The position numbers and the translations under genes are program-made. Source: Mycobacterium paraseoulense (GTDB taxonomy: Bacteria; Actinomycetota; Actinomycetes; Mycobacteriales; Mycobacteriaceae). Taken from it: a stretch of DNA of 64,000 nucleotides. Under the pieces are notes generated by a model. The model had not been told where the DNA came from, searched no databases, and saw only the letters and a program-made list of their open reading frames with translations. The stretch is from contig NZ_AP022619.1 in assembly GCF_010731655.1 (NCBI RefSeq), positions 5,580,001 through 5,644,000 of the forward strand, in the 5' to 3' direction. Below, piece after piece: positions 31,511-41,403 of the stretch (its first letter is position 1; each line of letters begins with the position of its first letter).

Positions 31511-34347
31511 CTCGGGGCGGCCGCCTGCCGCAGCGGACGGGTACGCACCAAGGTCGGCCACCAGAACCACGGTCCGAGGATCCGCAGGATGCACGGCACC
31601 ACGAACGAACGCACGATCAGCGTGTCGAGCAGCAGGCCGATGCACACCGTCGAACCCACCTGACCGATCGTCCGCAGGTCGCTGGTGAGCATCGCCAGCA
31701 TGGTGAAGGCGAAGACCAGACCGGCCGACGTCACCACGCCGCCGGTGCTGCCCAGCGCCCGGATCAGGCCGGTGTGGATTCCGCCGTGCAGCTCCTCTTT
31801 GACCCGGTTGATCAGCAACAGGTTGTAGTCCGACCCGACCGCCACCAGGATGATGAAGGTCAGTGGCAGCACGAGCCAGTGCAGGTGCAGGCCGATCAGG
31901 TGCTGCCACACGAGTATGGACAGCCCGAACGCGCCGGCGTAGGAGAACGCCACCGTGCCGGGAATCACCAACGCCGCCACCAGACTTCGCGTGATGAACA
32001 TCATGATCAAGAAGATCAGCACGAAGGCGGCGATCGCCGCGATCATCAGGTCGGACATCGCGTATTCCTTGATGTCCTTGTCGTTGGACCCCGAACCGCC
32101 GATGTAGATCCGCGCGCCGGCCAAGGAGGTCTCTTTGAGGATCGTCTTGATCGCGTCGGGAAATTGTTTGACGTGTTCCACGCCTTCGGGGCCCATCGCG
32201 TCGCCCTCGTGGGTGACGATGAACCGGGCCGCCTTGCCGTCCGGCGACATCATCAACTTCATTCCCGTCTTGACGTCGTCGTTGTCGAAGCCCTCGTGCG
32301 GGATGTAGAAGTAGTCGTCGCTGCGGGACTTGTCGAAGTCGTTGCCGACGTTGATCAGATCATCGAACGTTTGCGCGGTCTGGGTGGTCTGCAGATCCGC
32401 AGATCCGTAACTGTTGACCAACTTCGACTGCAGCGCCTCGGTGTCGTCGGCGGTGGCTTTCAGTTGGGCGATGATCTGCGGGAACGCCTTGTCCACCTCC
32501 TCGAGGGACACCTTGGCGTCCGCGATGTCGTCGGCCAACTTGTCGATCTGATCGATCGTCTCGAACAGCGAACGAAACGTCCAGCAGATGGGGATGTCGA
32601 AACAGTGCCTCTCCCAATAGAAGTAGCTCTTGATCGGCCGGAAGAAATCGTCGACATTGGAGACCTCGTCTCTGATGTCGTCGCTGACCCGTTGCAGGTC
32701 TTCGACGGTGAGCACGGTCTGGTGCAGCTCGTCGGACACCTTTTGGAAGAAGCCGATCTCTTTGCGCAGGACCTCGACCGAGTGCGCCTGAATGTCGGCC
32801 TGCGCATCGGTGTTGGAGTTCTGCTCCTTGCTGAACGGGAGTTGTTGCCCGTTGCCGCTGCCCTGTGTGGTGAACAGGTAGGGGATGCTGGCGTGCTCGA
32901 GCGCCCGCCCCAACGGCCTCGTCATGCCCTGCACCATCGCCACACCGTGCAGGCGGATCAGCGCCTTGGCGACCCGGTCGAGCGAGATGAAGTCGGCCGA
33001 GTTGCGCATGTCGTGGTCGGTTTCGACCATGAGCATCTCGGAGAAGAGCTTGCTCTTGGGGAAGTGCCGGTCGGCCGCCTGGAAACCCAGATTGGCGGGC
33101 GCACTGGCCGGCTGATACTGCCTGTCGTCGTAGTTCTGCCGGTAGGTGGGAACGAAGATCGCCCCGAGCATGACGACGGCCGAACTGGCCACCAGGATCG
33201 GCACCGGCCACCGCACCACGCTCGCCCCGATGCGCCGATACAGATATCCCTTGGCGTTGGTCCTCGGGTCGAACATCCCGAACAGGCTGCCGACGGTCAA
33301 CGCCGCCGGGCCCAGCGTCATCGCCGCGGCGATGGTGAACAGCATGGTGATCGCGACGGCCGGTCCCATGGTGTGGAAGTAGTTCAGCCGCGCGAACGTC
33401 AAGCAGTAACACGCGCCGGCGATCGTCAGTCCGGAGCCGATGATGATGGGCGCGACGCCCTTGTACGCGATGTAGAAACTGTCCTCCCGGCTTTCGCCGG
33501 CCTGCCGGGCCTCGTGATAGCGGCCCATCAAGAAAATGCCGTAATCCGTTCCCGCTCCCAGGGTCAGCGCGATGACGATGTTCACCGCGAATGACGAGAG
33601 TTCGATGTAGCCGAGATGTCCCAGTGTCGAGATGATTCCCTTCGCGACCAGCATCTCGATCAGCACGCCGAGTAGGGGCACCAAGAGGGTGGAGGGGGCG
33701 CGGTAGACCAGCAGCAGCATCACGACGATGAGGCAGATCGTGACGATCGTGACGTTGTTCAGGCTCGCGTTCGCAATGGCCAGCGTGTCCGAGGCCAGCG
33801 GGGCCGCGCCGCTGACGTAGACCTTGAGGCCGGGCGGTGGCGTGTCCTTTTTGACGATGTCGCGGACGGCCGCCACGGATTCGTTGGCCTGGATCTGGCC
33901 GATGTCGCCGGCGAGGCGCAACAGCACGTAAGTGCACTTGCCATCCACGCTCTGTGCCCCCGCCGCGGTGAATGGCTTGCCCCACAAGTCCATCACGTAT
34001 TGCACGTGACGGGTGTCGTGCTGAAGGCGGCGCATCAGGTCGTCGTAGTACCGGTGGTCGGCGTCTCCCAGCGGTCGGTTCGCCTCGAACACCACCATGG
34101 TCAGGTTGGTCGAGTTGGATTCGTGGAACTTCTCACCGATGTGCAGCAGCGCCCGCTGTGAGGGCGCGTAGTGCGGCACCATCGGTCCGGCGAGTTCCTC
34201 CGCGACCCGTTCCACCTGGGGCATAAAGGTATTCGTGGCGACCGCGAGAAGACCCCAGAAGAAGATGATCGGTATCGCGAAAGCCCGGACCATCCTGGGG
34301 ATGAAGGGGCGTTTGACCCGGGGCTCGTCGAGGCGATGCTCGGTCAT
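31507..34347 (-). CDS. MmpL-family RND lipid transporter
   Basis: A 946-aa inner-membrane transporter. The start is the ATG overlapping the mmpS stop; a longer upstream frame is antisense to no known start. Two sets of transmembrane helices flank periplasmic loops. The proton-relay Asp-Tyr pairs are present in GAGTDYGIFLMGRY and VAVGSDYNLLLINR. The long loop (about residues 430-690) is helical with two cysteines (HCFDIPICWTF), as in MmpL4/5-type proteins. MmpL proteins export siderophores, glycolipids or lipids with an MmpS partner (established). No biosynthetic genes lie nearby, so the cargo is unknown. Confidence 0.95.
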   Translation of the reverse strand: MTEHRLDEPRVKRPFIPRMVRAFAIPIIFFWGLLAVATNTFMPQVERVAEELAGPMVPHYAPSQRALLHIGEKFHESNSTNLTMVVFEANRPLGDADHRYYDDLMRRLQHDTRHVQYVMDLWGKPFTAAGAQSVDGKCTYVLLRLAGDIGQIQANESVAAVRDIVKKDTPPPGLKVYVSGAAPLASDTLAIANASLNNVTIVTICLIVVMLLLVYRAPSTLLVPLLGVLIEMLVAKGIISTLGHLGYIELSSFAVNIVIALTLGAGTDYGIFLMGRYHEARQAGESREDSFYIAYKGVAPIIIGSGLTIAGACYCLTFARLNYFHTMGPAVAITMLFTIAAAMTLGPAALTVGSLFGMFDPRTNAKGYLYRRIGASVVRWPVPILVASSAVVMLGAIFVPTYRQNYDDRQYQPASAPANLGFQAADRHFPKSKLFSEMLMVETDHDMRNSADFISLDRVAKALIRLHGVAMVQGMTRPLGRALEHASIPYLFTTQGSGNGQQLPFSKEQNSNTDAQADIQAHSVEVLRKEIGFFQKVSDELHQTVLTVEDLQRVSDDIRDEVSNVDDFFRPIKSYFYWERHCFDIPICWTFRSLFETIDQIDKLADDIADAKVSLEEVDKAFPQIIAQLKATADDTEALQSKLVNSYGSADLQTTQTAQTFDDLINVGNDFDKSRSDDYFYIPHEGFDNDDVKTGMKLMMSPDGKAARFIVTHEGDAMGPEGVEHVKQFPDAIKTILKETSLAGARIYIGGSGSNDKDIKEYAMSDLMIAAIAAFVLIFLIMMFITRSLVAALVIPGTVAFSYAGAFGLSILVWQHLIGLHLHWLVLPLTFIILVAVGSDYNLLLINRVKEELHGGIHTGLIRALGSTGGVVTSAGLVFAFTMLAMLTSDLRTIGQVGSTVCIGLLLDTLIVRSFVVPCILRILGPWFWWPTLVRTRPLRQAAAPS

Positions 34348-34787
34348 GCCGATTTCACCCTGCACTCGACGTCGGCGTCCGGATGGTCGTCCGACTGCTC
34401 GTCGCGGACCACGCCGTCCACCAGCATCCGGCAACTCACCCGACCGCTGCGAACATGCACCGAGATGCTTCCGGACGCCACCGAGAGCGTGGTGGTCTCC
34501 GTGTGGGACCACGGCAGGGCCGTGAAATCGACCTGATGCGGATGACCGTCGATGTCGATATAGACGAGCTTCCCGCCCTTGCCGGCGGAGCCGAACACCT
34601 CATAGGTAATGCGTTTGAGATTGAACTGCTCGGGCGCCTGCGGACCGTTGACGGTGATGACCGGCTCCGGTTCGGAGAACTGGTGCACCTTGTACATGCA
34701 CAACAGGCCCACGCCGACCGCGATGACGGTGACCAGCGGCATCCAGCCCCGTTCCAGGGCAGTCCTGCCGACCGAACGACGGCTCAC
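34344..34787 (-). CDS. MmpS-family accessory protein
   Basis: A 147-aa single-span membrane protein. It has a basic cytoplasmic start, membrane segment PLVTVIAVGVGLLCMYKVHQ, then the beta-rich exported domain with KRITYEVFGSAGKGGKLVYI, HPHQVDFTALPWSHTETTTL and CRMLVDG. These are the conserved MmpS blocks. It is coupled to mmpL by a 4-bp overlap. An operator-like inverted repeat lies about 80-100 bp upstream. Confidence 0.95.
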   Translation of the reverse strand: MSRRSVGRTALERGWMPLVTVIAVGVGLLCMYKVHQFSEPEPVITVNGPQAPEQFNLKRITYEVFGSAGKGGKLVYIDIDGHPHQVDFTALPWSHTETTTLSVASGSISVHVRSGRVSCRMLVDGVVRDEQSDDHPDADVECRVKSA

Positions 34788-34867
34788 TCCATCACCTTTC
34801 GCGCCCCAGTGCTAAACCGTTCCCGCCTCATCTCCGCTCCACCTCAGGACGGTCAGCAGCTCGTCGT

Positions 34868-34888
34868 ATATCAACAAGGTTGACATAT
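34868..34888. promoter_or_regulatory. Operator-like inverted repeat upstream of mmpS
   Basis: ATATCAAC-AAG-GTTGACATAT: 8-bp arms with a two-base insertion in the right one. It is 81 bp from the mmpS ATG. MmpSL operons are often controlled by TetR or MarR proteins, but no such gene is adjacent here. Confidence 0.5.
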
Positions 34889-34959
34889 GTCGGTAAAGAG
34901 ACTACTGCAGCCGGGCGGCCGGCGCGATCCGGGTGTGCCGATCCTCGGTCGCGGCCCTG

Positions 34960-35394
34960 TCATGACGCGATGGGCGCGCTGCGTAGACGCCTCTTCAGCC
35001 GCGCGCTACTACGCAGCCGTAGGGCGAGGTTCGTCGATGTCAACATGGGAATCACCCCGAGGAACGTGCGCTCGGAGGGAGTGGCTCCATGCAAGTGGTA
35101 CAGACTGCCGAACACGTAGAAGCAGCCCAGCATGAACAGGGCGCCGGGGATGCACAACGCCATGAAGGAGCTACGGTCGGCGACGACTTGCCGGGCGTAA
35201 TCCAGTTCGTCCGGGGACATCGGTTCGCGTTTGCGCAGCTTGCGCACGACCTCCTTGGCGCTGCCGATTTCCTCGCTTCTCGGGCTGGTCGTCCGCCTCT
35301 CCAACCGCCTGACGTATGCGGCGGCAACGGCGGCGAGCGTCAACGCCAGACCCAAGGCGACAACGGTCAGCAGACCGAACAATCCCTCTGTCAC
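34960..35394 (-). CDS. Hypothetical membrane protein
   Basis: A 144-aa protein with an N-terminal membrane helix (LFGLLTVVALGLALTLAAVA), a charged middle (RRTTSPRSEEIGSAKEVVRK), and a second hydrophobic segment (FMALCIPGALFMLGCFYVFG) followed by a hairpin to a basic C-terminus. No family recognised. It lies upstream of mmpS on the same strand, separated by the operator-like repeat, so it is probably a separate transcript. Confidence 0.7.
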   Translation of the reverse strand: MTEGLFGLLTVVALGLALTLAAVAAAYVRRLERRTTSPRSEEIGSAKEVVRKLRKREPMSPDELDYARQVVADRSSFMALCIPGALFMLGCFYVFGSLYHLHGATPSERTFLGVIPMLTSTNLALRLRSSARLKRRLRSAPIAS

Positions 35395-35545
35395 TATCGC
35401 CCTCCTTCTGCGTCACCGCTTCCGGTTATCCACCGCGTCGCGGATGATCGCAACCCGTACACGCGCTCGCCCCGATTGCCACCATGGCGAGCAGGATGCC
35501 GGGGTTCCTGTGCGTGCTCACCCGGAAAACCATACTTCTGGGCAT

Positions 35546-37021
35546 TCAGAACCCGAAGTCGCCGCCGCCGGAGTCCGACCCGCCGCCGCCGAAATCCGAC
35601 CCGCCGCCGGAATCCCAACCGCCGGAGTCCCAGCCGCCGCCGAAGTCAACGTCGCCACCGCCGGAGTACGAGCCGCCGTTGCCTGCGAAGCCGGTGTCGC
35701 CGCCCGAGTCATGACCGCCACCGAATCCGACATCGGTTTGCTGGCTGTCGTAGCCGGCGCCCTGGCCGCTGTCAGAGCTGTCATAGCCGGCATCGGTATA
35801 CGCCGAGTCTCGGCCGGCCTCAAAGCCGCGCTCGAACCCGCCGCCGCCCCAATGGTCGTCCAGCAGCGCATCCATCAGCAGGACGTCGGTGAGCGCCCAG
35901 CCCCAGCCCGCCCCCCAGAACGCGTAAGGGTAGTAGCCCGGGTAGAAGAACATCCCGTTGTAGTAGCCACCCCCGTAATAGTGCGGATAACCGGGCTGTG
36001 GGGTGGTGCTGTAGTTGTTGTTGTTGATCGTCACGTACTCGCCGGTGTCGGGATTCTTGGCCCGCACCGAGGCCTGCTTGCGGTCGTCCTCGGGCACCGC
36101 GTCGAGGGCGGCGACGTTGGGCGCGGGCCGGCCGGGATAGAGCTTCTGGTTGGCCTTGGCCACCGTCGACTCCACCACCTTCAGGTGCGCCCGCGCGGCG
36201 CCGTAGTCGCCTGTCTCGTAGGCCTTTCTGGCGTCGTACAGGCTGGCGTTGGCCTTCGTCGATTCGGCGCTGACGTCCGTTTCGCTGTTGGTGAGCACCG
36301 CGTTGTCGAGGTCGCTGATCTCCGATTCGGCGGTGATCAACTGCTGCTTGATCTGCTCGCGCGCCTCTGCGTCCTTGCGGCGCTTACGATTTCGGCCCAC
36401 AGCGAACCAGATCAGGCTGACCACGCTCAACGCGACGGCGACAAAGACCAGCAAGCTCCACAGCCACGCCCAGCGGTCGGGGTTCTTGTGCACGACGGGG
36501 GAGGTGGTGGCCGCCGGCCCCCCGGAGGACACGTCCACCTTGGTCAACTTGCTGACGAATTCGCTGGTCGCGCCTTGCGGGTCGTTTCGGTGGGCCCTGG
36601 CCGACTGGCTCATCAACGGATCGACGCTGTCGGCGATCGCCTTGGGCACGTTGTAGGCGCGCACGTGATACCCCTTGGCGTCGATGACCAGAATGATCCC
36701 GCTGAACGCGGGATCACGCCCGAGGATGACGTTGTGGATGGCATCCGGCGTGGTGATGCCGGTCTGACTGCGGGCGACCGCCGCCACCCAGATGGGCGGC
36801 GTGGAACTCCACGTCCATCGGCTGCTCAGGATCTGGTCGTTGAGCCTGTCCGGGTCCTGCAACGGCGGATTCGCCGCCGGGTCGGCCAGCACGTGCGTCT
36901 GCGCATTGAACCTGCCCACCAGCCGATCTGTGTAGGTGTCGGCCGAAGCGGACGGCGCGAGCAGCATCGCCAGCACCACGGTCAACGGGGCCAGCGCAAG
37001 CCGACGGAATCGTAGGGTCAC
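35546..37021 (-). CDS. Exported membrane protein with Gly/Ser/Asp-rich C-tail
   Basis: A 491-aa protein from the GTG at 37021, directly after AGGAGG. It has a signal peptide (LAPLTVVLAMLLAPSASAD), then an extracytoplasmic TPM-like region (residues about 30-190), a membrane helix (LWSLLVFVAVALSVVSLIWF) and a charged coiled segment. A Tyr/Gly-rich stretch (YPHYYGGGYYNGMFFYPGYY) and a long low-complexity tail of Gly, Ser, Asp (GGGWDSGGWDSGGGSDFGGG) follow. Similar architecture is seen in mycobacterial TPM-domain proteins such as Rv2345. The tail's repeats make it prone to length variation. Function unknown; envelope location is likely. Confidence 0.75.
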   Translation of the reverse strand: MTLRFRRLALAPLTVVLAMLLAPSASADTYTDRLVGRFNAQTHVLADPAANPPLQDPDRLNDQILSSRWTWSSTPPIWVAAVARSQTGITTPDAIHNVILGRDPAFSGIILVIDAKGYHVRAYNVPKAIADSVDPLMSQSARAHRNDPQGATSEFVSKLTKVDVSSGGPAATTSPVVHKNPDRWAWLWSLLVFVAVALSVVSLIWFAVGRNRKRRKDAEAREQIKQQLITAESEISDLDNAVLTNSETDVSAESTKANASLYDARKAYETGDYGAARAHLKVVESTVAKANQKLYPGRPAPNVAALDAVPEDDRKQASVRAKNPDTGEYVTINNNNYSTTPQPGYPHYYGGGYYNGMFFYPGYYPYAFWGAGWGWALTDVLLMDALLDDHWGGGGFERGFEAGRDSAYTDAGYDSSDSGQGAGYDSQQTDVGFGGGHDSGGDTGFAGNGGSYSGGGDVDFGGGWDSGGWDSGGGSDFGGGGSDSGGGDFGF

Positions 37022-37141
37022 TTTCCTCCTGCCAGGGGTCACGATGTCGATCCTTGCGGTGGTCAGCGAAAACGTCCACTGTCGACCGATCGTCCACCCG
37101 TCGTAGCCTGTGGCGATGGATAGCAACGGACAGGTCAAGCG

Positions 37142-37963
37142 GTGCACGCGAACGGCGTGAGCGCCCGGCGCAGCCCGTTTCGGGCCGATCTGCTGCAGGG
37201 CAAGGTGGCGTTGGTCACCGGCGGAGCCACCGGTCTGGGCCTGGAGATCGCCAGGGTGCTGGGCAACCACGGGGCCCGGATCGTCATCTGCAGCCGCAAG
37301 GAAGCCAACCTTGCGGCGGCCGTTGCGGCGTTACGGGAGGCGGGCGTCGAGGCCGGCTACGGCGTGTGCGATGTCCGGCACCACGATCAGGTGACGGCCG
37401 TCGTCGGGGACGTGGTGCGAACCTGCGGCCGCCTGGACATTGTCGTCAATAACGCCGCCGGCAATTTTCCCGTGCCCGTCAGCGGCCTGAGCACAGGCGG
37501 ATTCAAGGCCGTGGTCGACATCGACCTCGTGGGGACGTTCAACGTGTCGAAGGCGGCCTACGAACTATGGCTGCGCGATCACGGCGGATCGATCGTGAAC
37601 ATCAGCGCGGCGACCCAGTATCGCGGTATGGCTTTGCAGGCCCACGTCGTGTCGGCCAAGGCCGGCGTCGATGCGTTCACCCGCGCCTGCGCCATCGAGT
37701 GGGGACCCGACGGGGTACGGGTCAATGTCGTTGCACCCGGGGCGATGTCGGGCACCGAGGGAGTGAAGAGGGTCGCCGGTGACGATTCGCATCGCACCAC
37801 GCAAAATCCGTTGCGGCGGCCGGGCTCGACCACCGAGGTCGCCGAAGCGGTGCTCTTCCTCGCCGGTGATGCGGCGTCGTATGTCACCGGGGCGACGCTC
37901 GTGGTCGACGGCGGCGGATGGTTGACCGCCAGAGGAGTGCCCGACCTGCCCGGCTACCGCTAG
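37142..37963 (+). CDS. SDR, 2,4-dienoyl-CoA reductase-like
   Basis: A 273-aa short-chain dehydrogenase with TGGATGLGLEIARVLG and the strand VVNNAAGNFPVP. The AAGNF signature and the replacement of the usual Tyr of YxxxK by Val (HVVSAKAGVDAF) are features of the 2,4-dienoyl-CoA reductase group, which acts in degradation of unsaturated fatty acids. It starts at the GTG at 37142. It converges on the next gene with a 4-bp stop overlap. Confidence 0.82.
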   Translation: MHANGVSARRSPFRADLLQGKVALVTGGATGLGLEIARVLGNHGARIVICSRKEANLAAAVAALREAGVEAGYGVCDVRHHDQVTAVVGDVVRTCGRLDIVVNNAAGNFPVPVSGLSTGGFKAVVDIDLVGTFNVSKAAYELWLRDHGGSIVNISAATQYRGMALQAHVVSAKAGVDAFTRACAIEWGPDGVRVNVVAPGAMSGTEGVKRVAGDDSHRTTQNPLRRPGSTTEVAEAVLFLAGDAASYVTGATLVVDGGGWLTARGVPDLPGYR

Positions 37964-38577
37964 GTCTGGCTTTGTTCGATGTACCCGCGGGGCAGCACCG
38001 AGAAGTCGACGCACGCCGCGGCCAGGACGTCGCCCAATAGCGGGTGAACCGGCGCGGCGAGGCTGAGCATCGCACCGGCCGATGGTGCCTTCAGGGTGGC
38101 GACGTTGCGGTTGAACAACAGCTGAATGGCTTCGGATTCGATGTCGCTCCAACCGGTGTGAACGGTCATCAGGGTGAGGACGCCGAGCGCCTCACCGGAC
38201 GGTGACAACACGCGATGGTGCCAGGCGCTGTCGGCCTTGTGTCCGGTGTGCGGTCGTACCACCGCCAGCACGATGCCGCCACCGTCTTCCAGGCGCGCCG
38301 CCCCGTCGGCGGGGACGATCTTCCCGACGGGCGTGCCCTGCCTGGTGATGGTTGTCGTTCCGGCCACCGCGATCTTGAGTTCATCACCGTCGGCCGCCGA
38401 CAGCGTGTACTCGCTCTTGCCGCCGTTCTTGAAGCCGAATAGCACTCCGGCACCGCCCTTTTGCTGGGCGCGCGCCAATTCGGCACCGTCGGGGGTGGAG
38501 AGCTCGACCCGTAGCGCGTTGGACGTCGACCTCGTCAGGCGCGCGAGGACGACCGTGGCATCGCCGAGAATTGACAT
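37960..38577 (-). CDS. Conserved hypothetical protein
   Basis: A 205-aa, mostly beta protein. Repeated short strands (EYTLSAADGDELKIAVAG, TTTITRQGTPVGKIVPADG, GIVLAVVRPHTGHKADSAWH) suggest a barrel like the LURP-one/scramblase-like fold, but this is a guess. The last 60 residues are hydrophobic (MLSLAAPVHPLLGDVLAAAC). No catalytic motif seen. Confidence 0.68.
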   Translation of the reverse strand: MSILGDATVVLARLTRSTSNALRVELSTPDGAELARAQQKGGAGVLFGFKNGGKSEYTLSAADGDELKIAVAGTTTITRQGTPVGKIVPADGAARLEDGGGIVLAVVRPHTGHKADSAWHHRVLSPSGEALGVLTLMTVHTGWSDIESEAIQLLFNRNVATLKAPSAGAMLSLAAPVHPLLGDVLAAACVDFSVLPRGYIEQSQT

Positions 38578-38620
38578 GCCGAGATCCTAGGCCCGGGCAC
38601 CGCGATTATCCGCCGGTTTC

Positions 38621-41143
38621 TCACATCTTGACGGTCAGCGGCCACACGTTCCAGATGTCGTCGCAGTACTCGGCGATCGCCCGATCCGATGAGAATTTAC
38701 CGCTGCGAGCGGTGTTCAGGATGGACATCTTCGTCCACGACTCCCTGTCCTGCCACGCGGCGCTCACCCGCTCCTGGCAGTTCACGTAGGACGCGTAGTC
38801 GGCGCACACCAGGAACGGGTCGTCATGGCGCAGGTTGTCCACCAGCGGCCGGAACACCTCGGTGTCGCCCCGCGAGAACGTGCCGCCGGCAATGAGATCG
38901 AGCACCGCGCACAGCTCGTCGTTGCCGTCGATGTAATCGGCCGGCCGGTATCCACCCGCCTTGACCGCCTCGACCTCCTGCTCGGTCAGGCCGAACAGGA
39001 AGAAGTTCTCCGGCCCCACCTCGTCGCGCATCTCCACGTTCGCGCCGTCGAGCGTGCCGACCGTCAAAGCGCCGTTGATCATGAACTTCATGTTCCCGGT
39101 GCCCGACGCTTCCTTACCCGCGGTGGAGATCTGCTCGGACAGGTCGGCGGCCGGGTAGATCATGTGGGCGTTCTGCACGTTGAAGTTCGGCACGAACGCC
39201 ACCTTCAGGAACGGGTTGACGTCCGGGTCGGCATTGACGGTCTCCCCGACGGCGTTGATCAGCTTGATGATCCGCTTGGCCATGAAGTACCCGGGCGCGG
39301 CCTTGCCCCCGAAGATGAAGGCCCGCTGCGGAATCGACAGGCCCGGATCGCGCTTGAGCCGGTGATACAGCGCGATCACATGCAGGACGTTGAGATGTTG
39401 CCGCTTGTACTCGTGGATGCGCTTGACCTGGACGTCGAACATCCAGTCCGGGTTGAGCTCGACGCCGGCCACCGAGCGGATGTACTTGGCGAGACGCGCC
39501 TTGTTGTTGCGTTTGATGTCGCGCCATTCCCGCCCGAACGCGGCGTCGTCGACGAATGGCTCCAGTCCGCGCAGTCGACCCAGATCGGTCAGCCAGCCGT
39601 CACCGACGGTGCGGTCCAGCAATTCCCGCAATCCCGGATTGGCCAGCGCCAGGAAGCGGCGCGGTGTGACGCCATTGGTCTTGTTGCTGAATCGCTCGGG
39701 CCACATCTCGTAGAAGTCCTTGAGCACACTGCTTTTCAGTAGCTCCGAGTGCAGCGCGGCGACACCGTTGATGGCGTGGCTACCGACGGTGGCCAGGTGC
39801 GCCATCCGGACGCTCTTGCCGCCGTTCTCGCCGATGAGCGACATCCGGCTGACCCGCTCCTCGTCACCGCGGAACCGGGCGCGCACCTCGTCGAGGAACC
39901 GGCGGTTGATCTCGTAGATGATCTGCAGATGGCGCGGCAGCGCCTCGGCGAACATCTCCAGCGGCCAGGTCTCCAGCGCCTCCGGCAGCAGCGTGTGGTT
40001 GGTGTAGCCGAACGTCGCGACCGTGATCTCCCACGCCTCGTCCCAGTTGAGTTCGCGTTCGTCAACGAGCAACCGCATGAGCTCTGCGACGCCGATCGAC
40101 GGATGGGTGTCGTTGAGCTGCAACGCAAAACGCTGGGGGAGTTCCTTCACCGAGACGTCGGCAAGATCATCCATGATGTGCAGCACATGCTGCAGCGAGC
40201 ACGATACGAAGAAATACTGCTGCAGCAGGCGCAGCTGTTTGCCCGCCTCCGGCTCGTCGTTGGGATAGAGCACCTTGGTGACGGTCTCCGACATCACCTC
40301 GTCCTCGACGGCCCCGTAGTAATCGCCGGTGTTGAAGGCCTCCAACGCGAACGACTTGACGGCCCGCGCGCTCCACAACGTCAGCACGTTGCAGGTGTTG
40401 ACGCCGTAGCCCTGAATCGGCGTGTCGTAGGCGACGCCCTTGAGCACCCGTCCGGGCACCCATCGGACGCGGTCTTTTCCGGCTTCGTCCGTGTAGTGAG
40501 CGGCGTAGCCGCCCCATTTGACCAAGTAGTTGACGTCGGGTTTGGCGATCTCCCAAGGGTTCCCGTGGTCCAGCCAGTTGTCGGTCTGCTCGACCTGCCA
40601 GCCGTCGTGAATCTCCTGATCGAAAATGCCGAATTCGTAACGGATCCCGTAGCCGATGGCCGGCCTCTCCAGGGTGGCCAGCGAGTCCAGGTAGCAGGCG
40701 GCGAGTCGTCCGAGGCCGCCGTTGCCCAGGCCCGGCTCCTCTTCGCAGGCCAGGACCGTGTCCAGGTTCTGGCCCATCGCCGACAGTGCTTCGCGGGCCG
40801 CCCGTTCCATGCCGAGGTTGAGCAGGTTGTTGCCCAGCTGCGGGCCCATCAGGAATTCCGCCGACAGGTAACAGGTCACCTTGCGGCCGAGATCGAGCGA
40901 GGTCTGCGTCGAGACCACGCGGCGGTCCTGCATGCGGTCGCGCACGGCCAGCGCCAGCGCCCGGTAGTAGTGCTCGGGACGGCGGGCCGCTGCCGGGCGG
41001 CCGATCGAATAGCGCAGGTGGTCGTTGATGGCCCGCTGCAGCGCGGCCGCGCTCATCCCGGTGCGGGAGTGCTCAACCAGGTCCGCCCGCGCGGGGGCGG
41101 AGGGAGACAGTCCGTCGGGAGGCGTCTGCTCGACATCGGTCAT
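38621..41143 (-). CDS. glgP: Glycogen (alpha-glucan) phosphorylase
   Basis: An 840-aa enzyme that releases glucose-1-phosphate from glycogen. The start is the ATG at 41143 after AGGGAG. The active-site blocks ACEEEPGLGNGGLGRLAACY, LQLNDTHPSIGVAEL and FSNKTNGVTPRRFL are present, with the PLP-lysine region EASGTGNMKFMINGALTVGT. Length and motif order are those of GT35 phosphorylases. Its product is the substrate of the phosphoglucomutase encoded at 451-2079. No other glg gene is nearby. Confidence 0.97.
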   Translation of the reverse strand: MTDVEQTPPDGLSPSAPARADLVEHSRTGMSAAALQRAINDHLRYSIGRPAAARRPEHYYRALALAVRDRMQDRRVVSTQTSLDLGRKVTCYLSAEFLMGPQLGNNLLNLGMERAAREALSAMGQNLDTVLACEEEPGLGNGGLGRLAACYLDSLATLERPAIGYGIRYEFGIFDQEIHDGWQVEQTDNWLDHGNPWEIAKPDVNYLVKWGGYAAHYTDEAGKDRVRWVPGRVLKGVAYDTPIQGYGVNTCNVLTLWSARAVKSFALEAFNTGDYYGAVEDEVMSETVTKVLYPNDEPEAGKQLRLLQQYFFVSCSLQHVLHIMDDLADVSVKELPQRFALQLNDTHPSIGVAELMRLLVDERELNWDEAWEITVATFGYTNHTLLPEALETWPLEMFAEALPRHLQIIYEINRRFLDEVRARFRGDEERVSRMSLIGENGGKSVRMAHLATVGSHAINGVAALHSELLKSSVLKDFYEMWPERFSNKTNGVTPRRFLALANPGLRELLDRTVGDGWLTDLGRLRGLEPFVDDAAFGREWRDIKRNNKARLAKYIRSVAGVELNPDWMFDVQVKRIHEYKRQHLNVLHVIALYHRLKRDPGLSIPQRAFIFGGKAAPGYFMAKRIIKLINAVGETVNADPDVNPFLKVAFVPNFNVQNAHMIYPAADLSEQISTAGKEASGTGNMKFMINGALTVGTLDGANVEMRDEVGPENFFLFGLTEQEVEAVKAGGYRPADYIDGNDELCAVLDLIAGGTFSRGDTEVFRPLVDNLRHDDPFLVCADYASYVNCQERVSAAWQDRESWTKMSILNTARSGKFSSDRAIAEYCDDIWNVWPLTVKM

Positions 41144-41403
41144 GGTGGGTCCTACTCCCTCGAGGTTGCCGCAATCAACCTGTCCGCCCGGGGGCGGCAG
41201 ACCGTCAGTCTGGCAGCGATGTTTGCACACCAGGCGCGCGGTCGAAGGCTGTTACGTAAACACCAGCTCACGGGCCGGCGACGAAACGGCGTTGAGAGCA
41301 AGAGCTATCGCGCCGGCGCAGGAGCTCACGGTGGCGGGAATCGAGCCCCGTGTGTCTCAAAGCGAGGGGCAGCGCGACCTCGGCTGCGAATAGGTTGTCG
41401 ACC

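Noticed and set aside
31774..33594. 606-codon plus-strand frame
   Set aside because: Antisense of mmpL; no domain, very biased composition.
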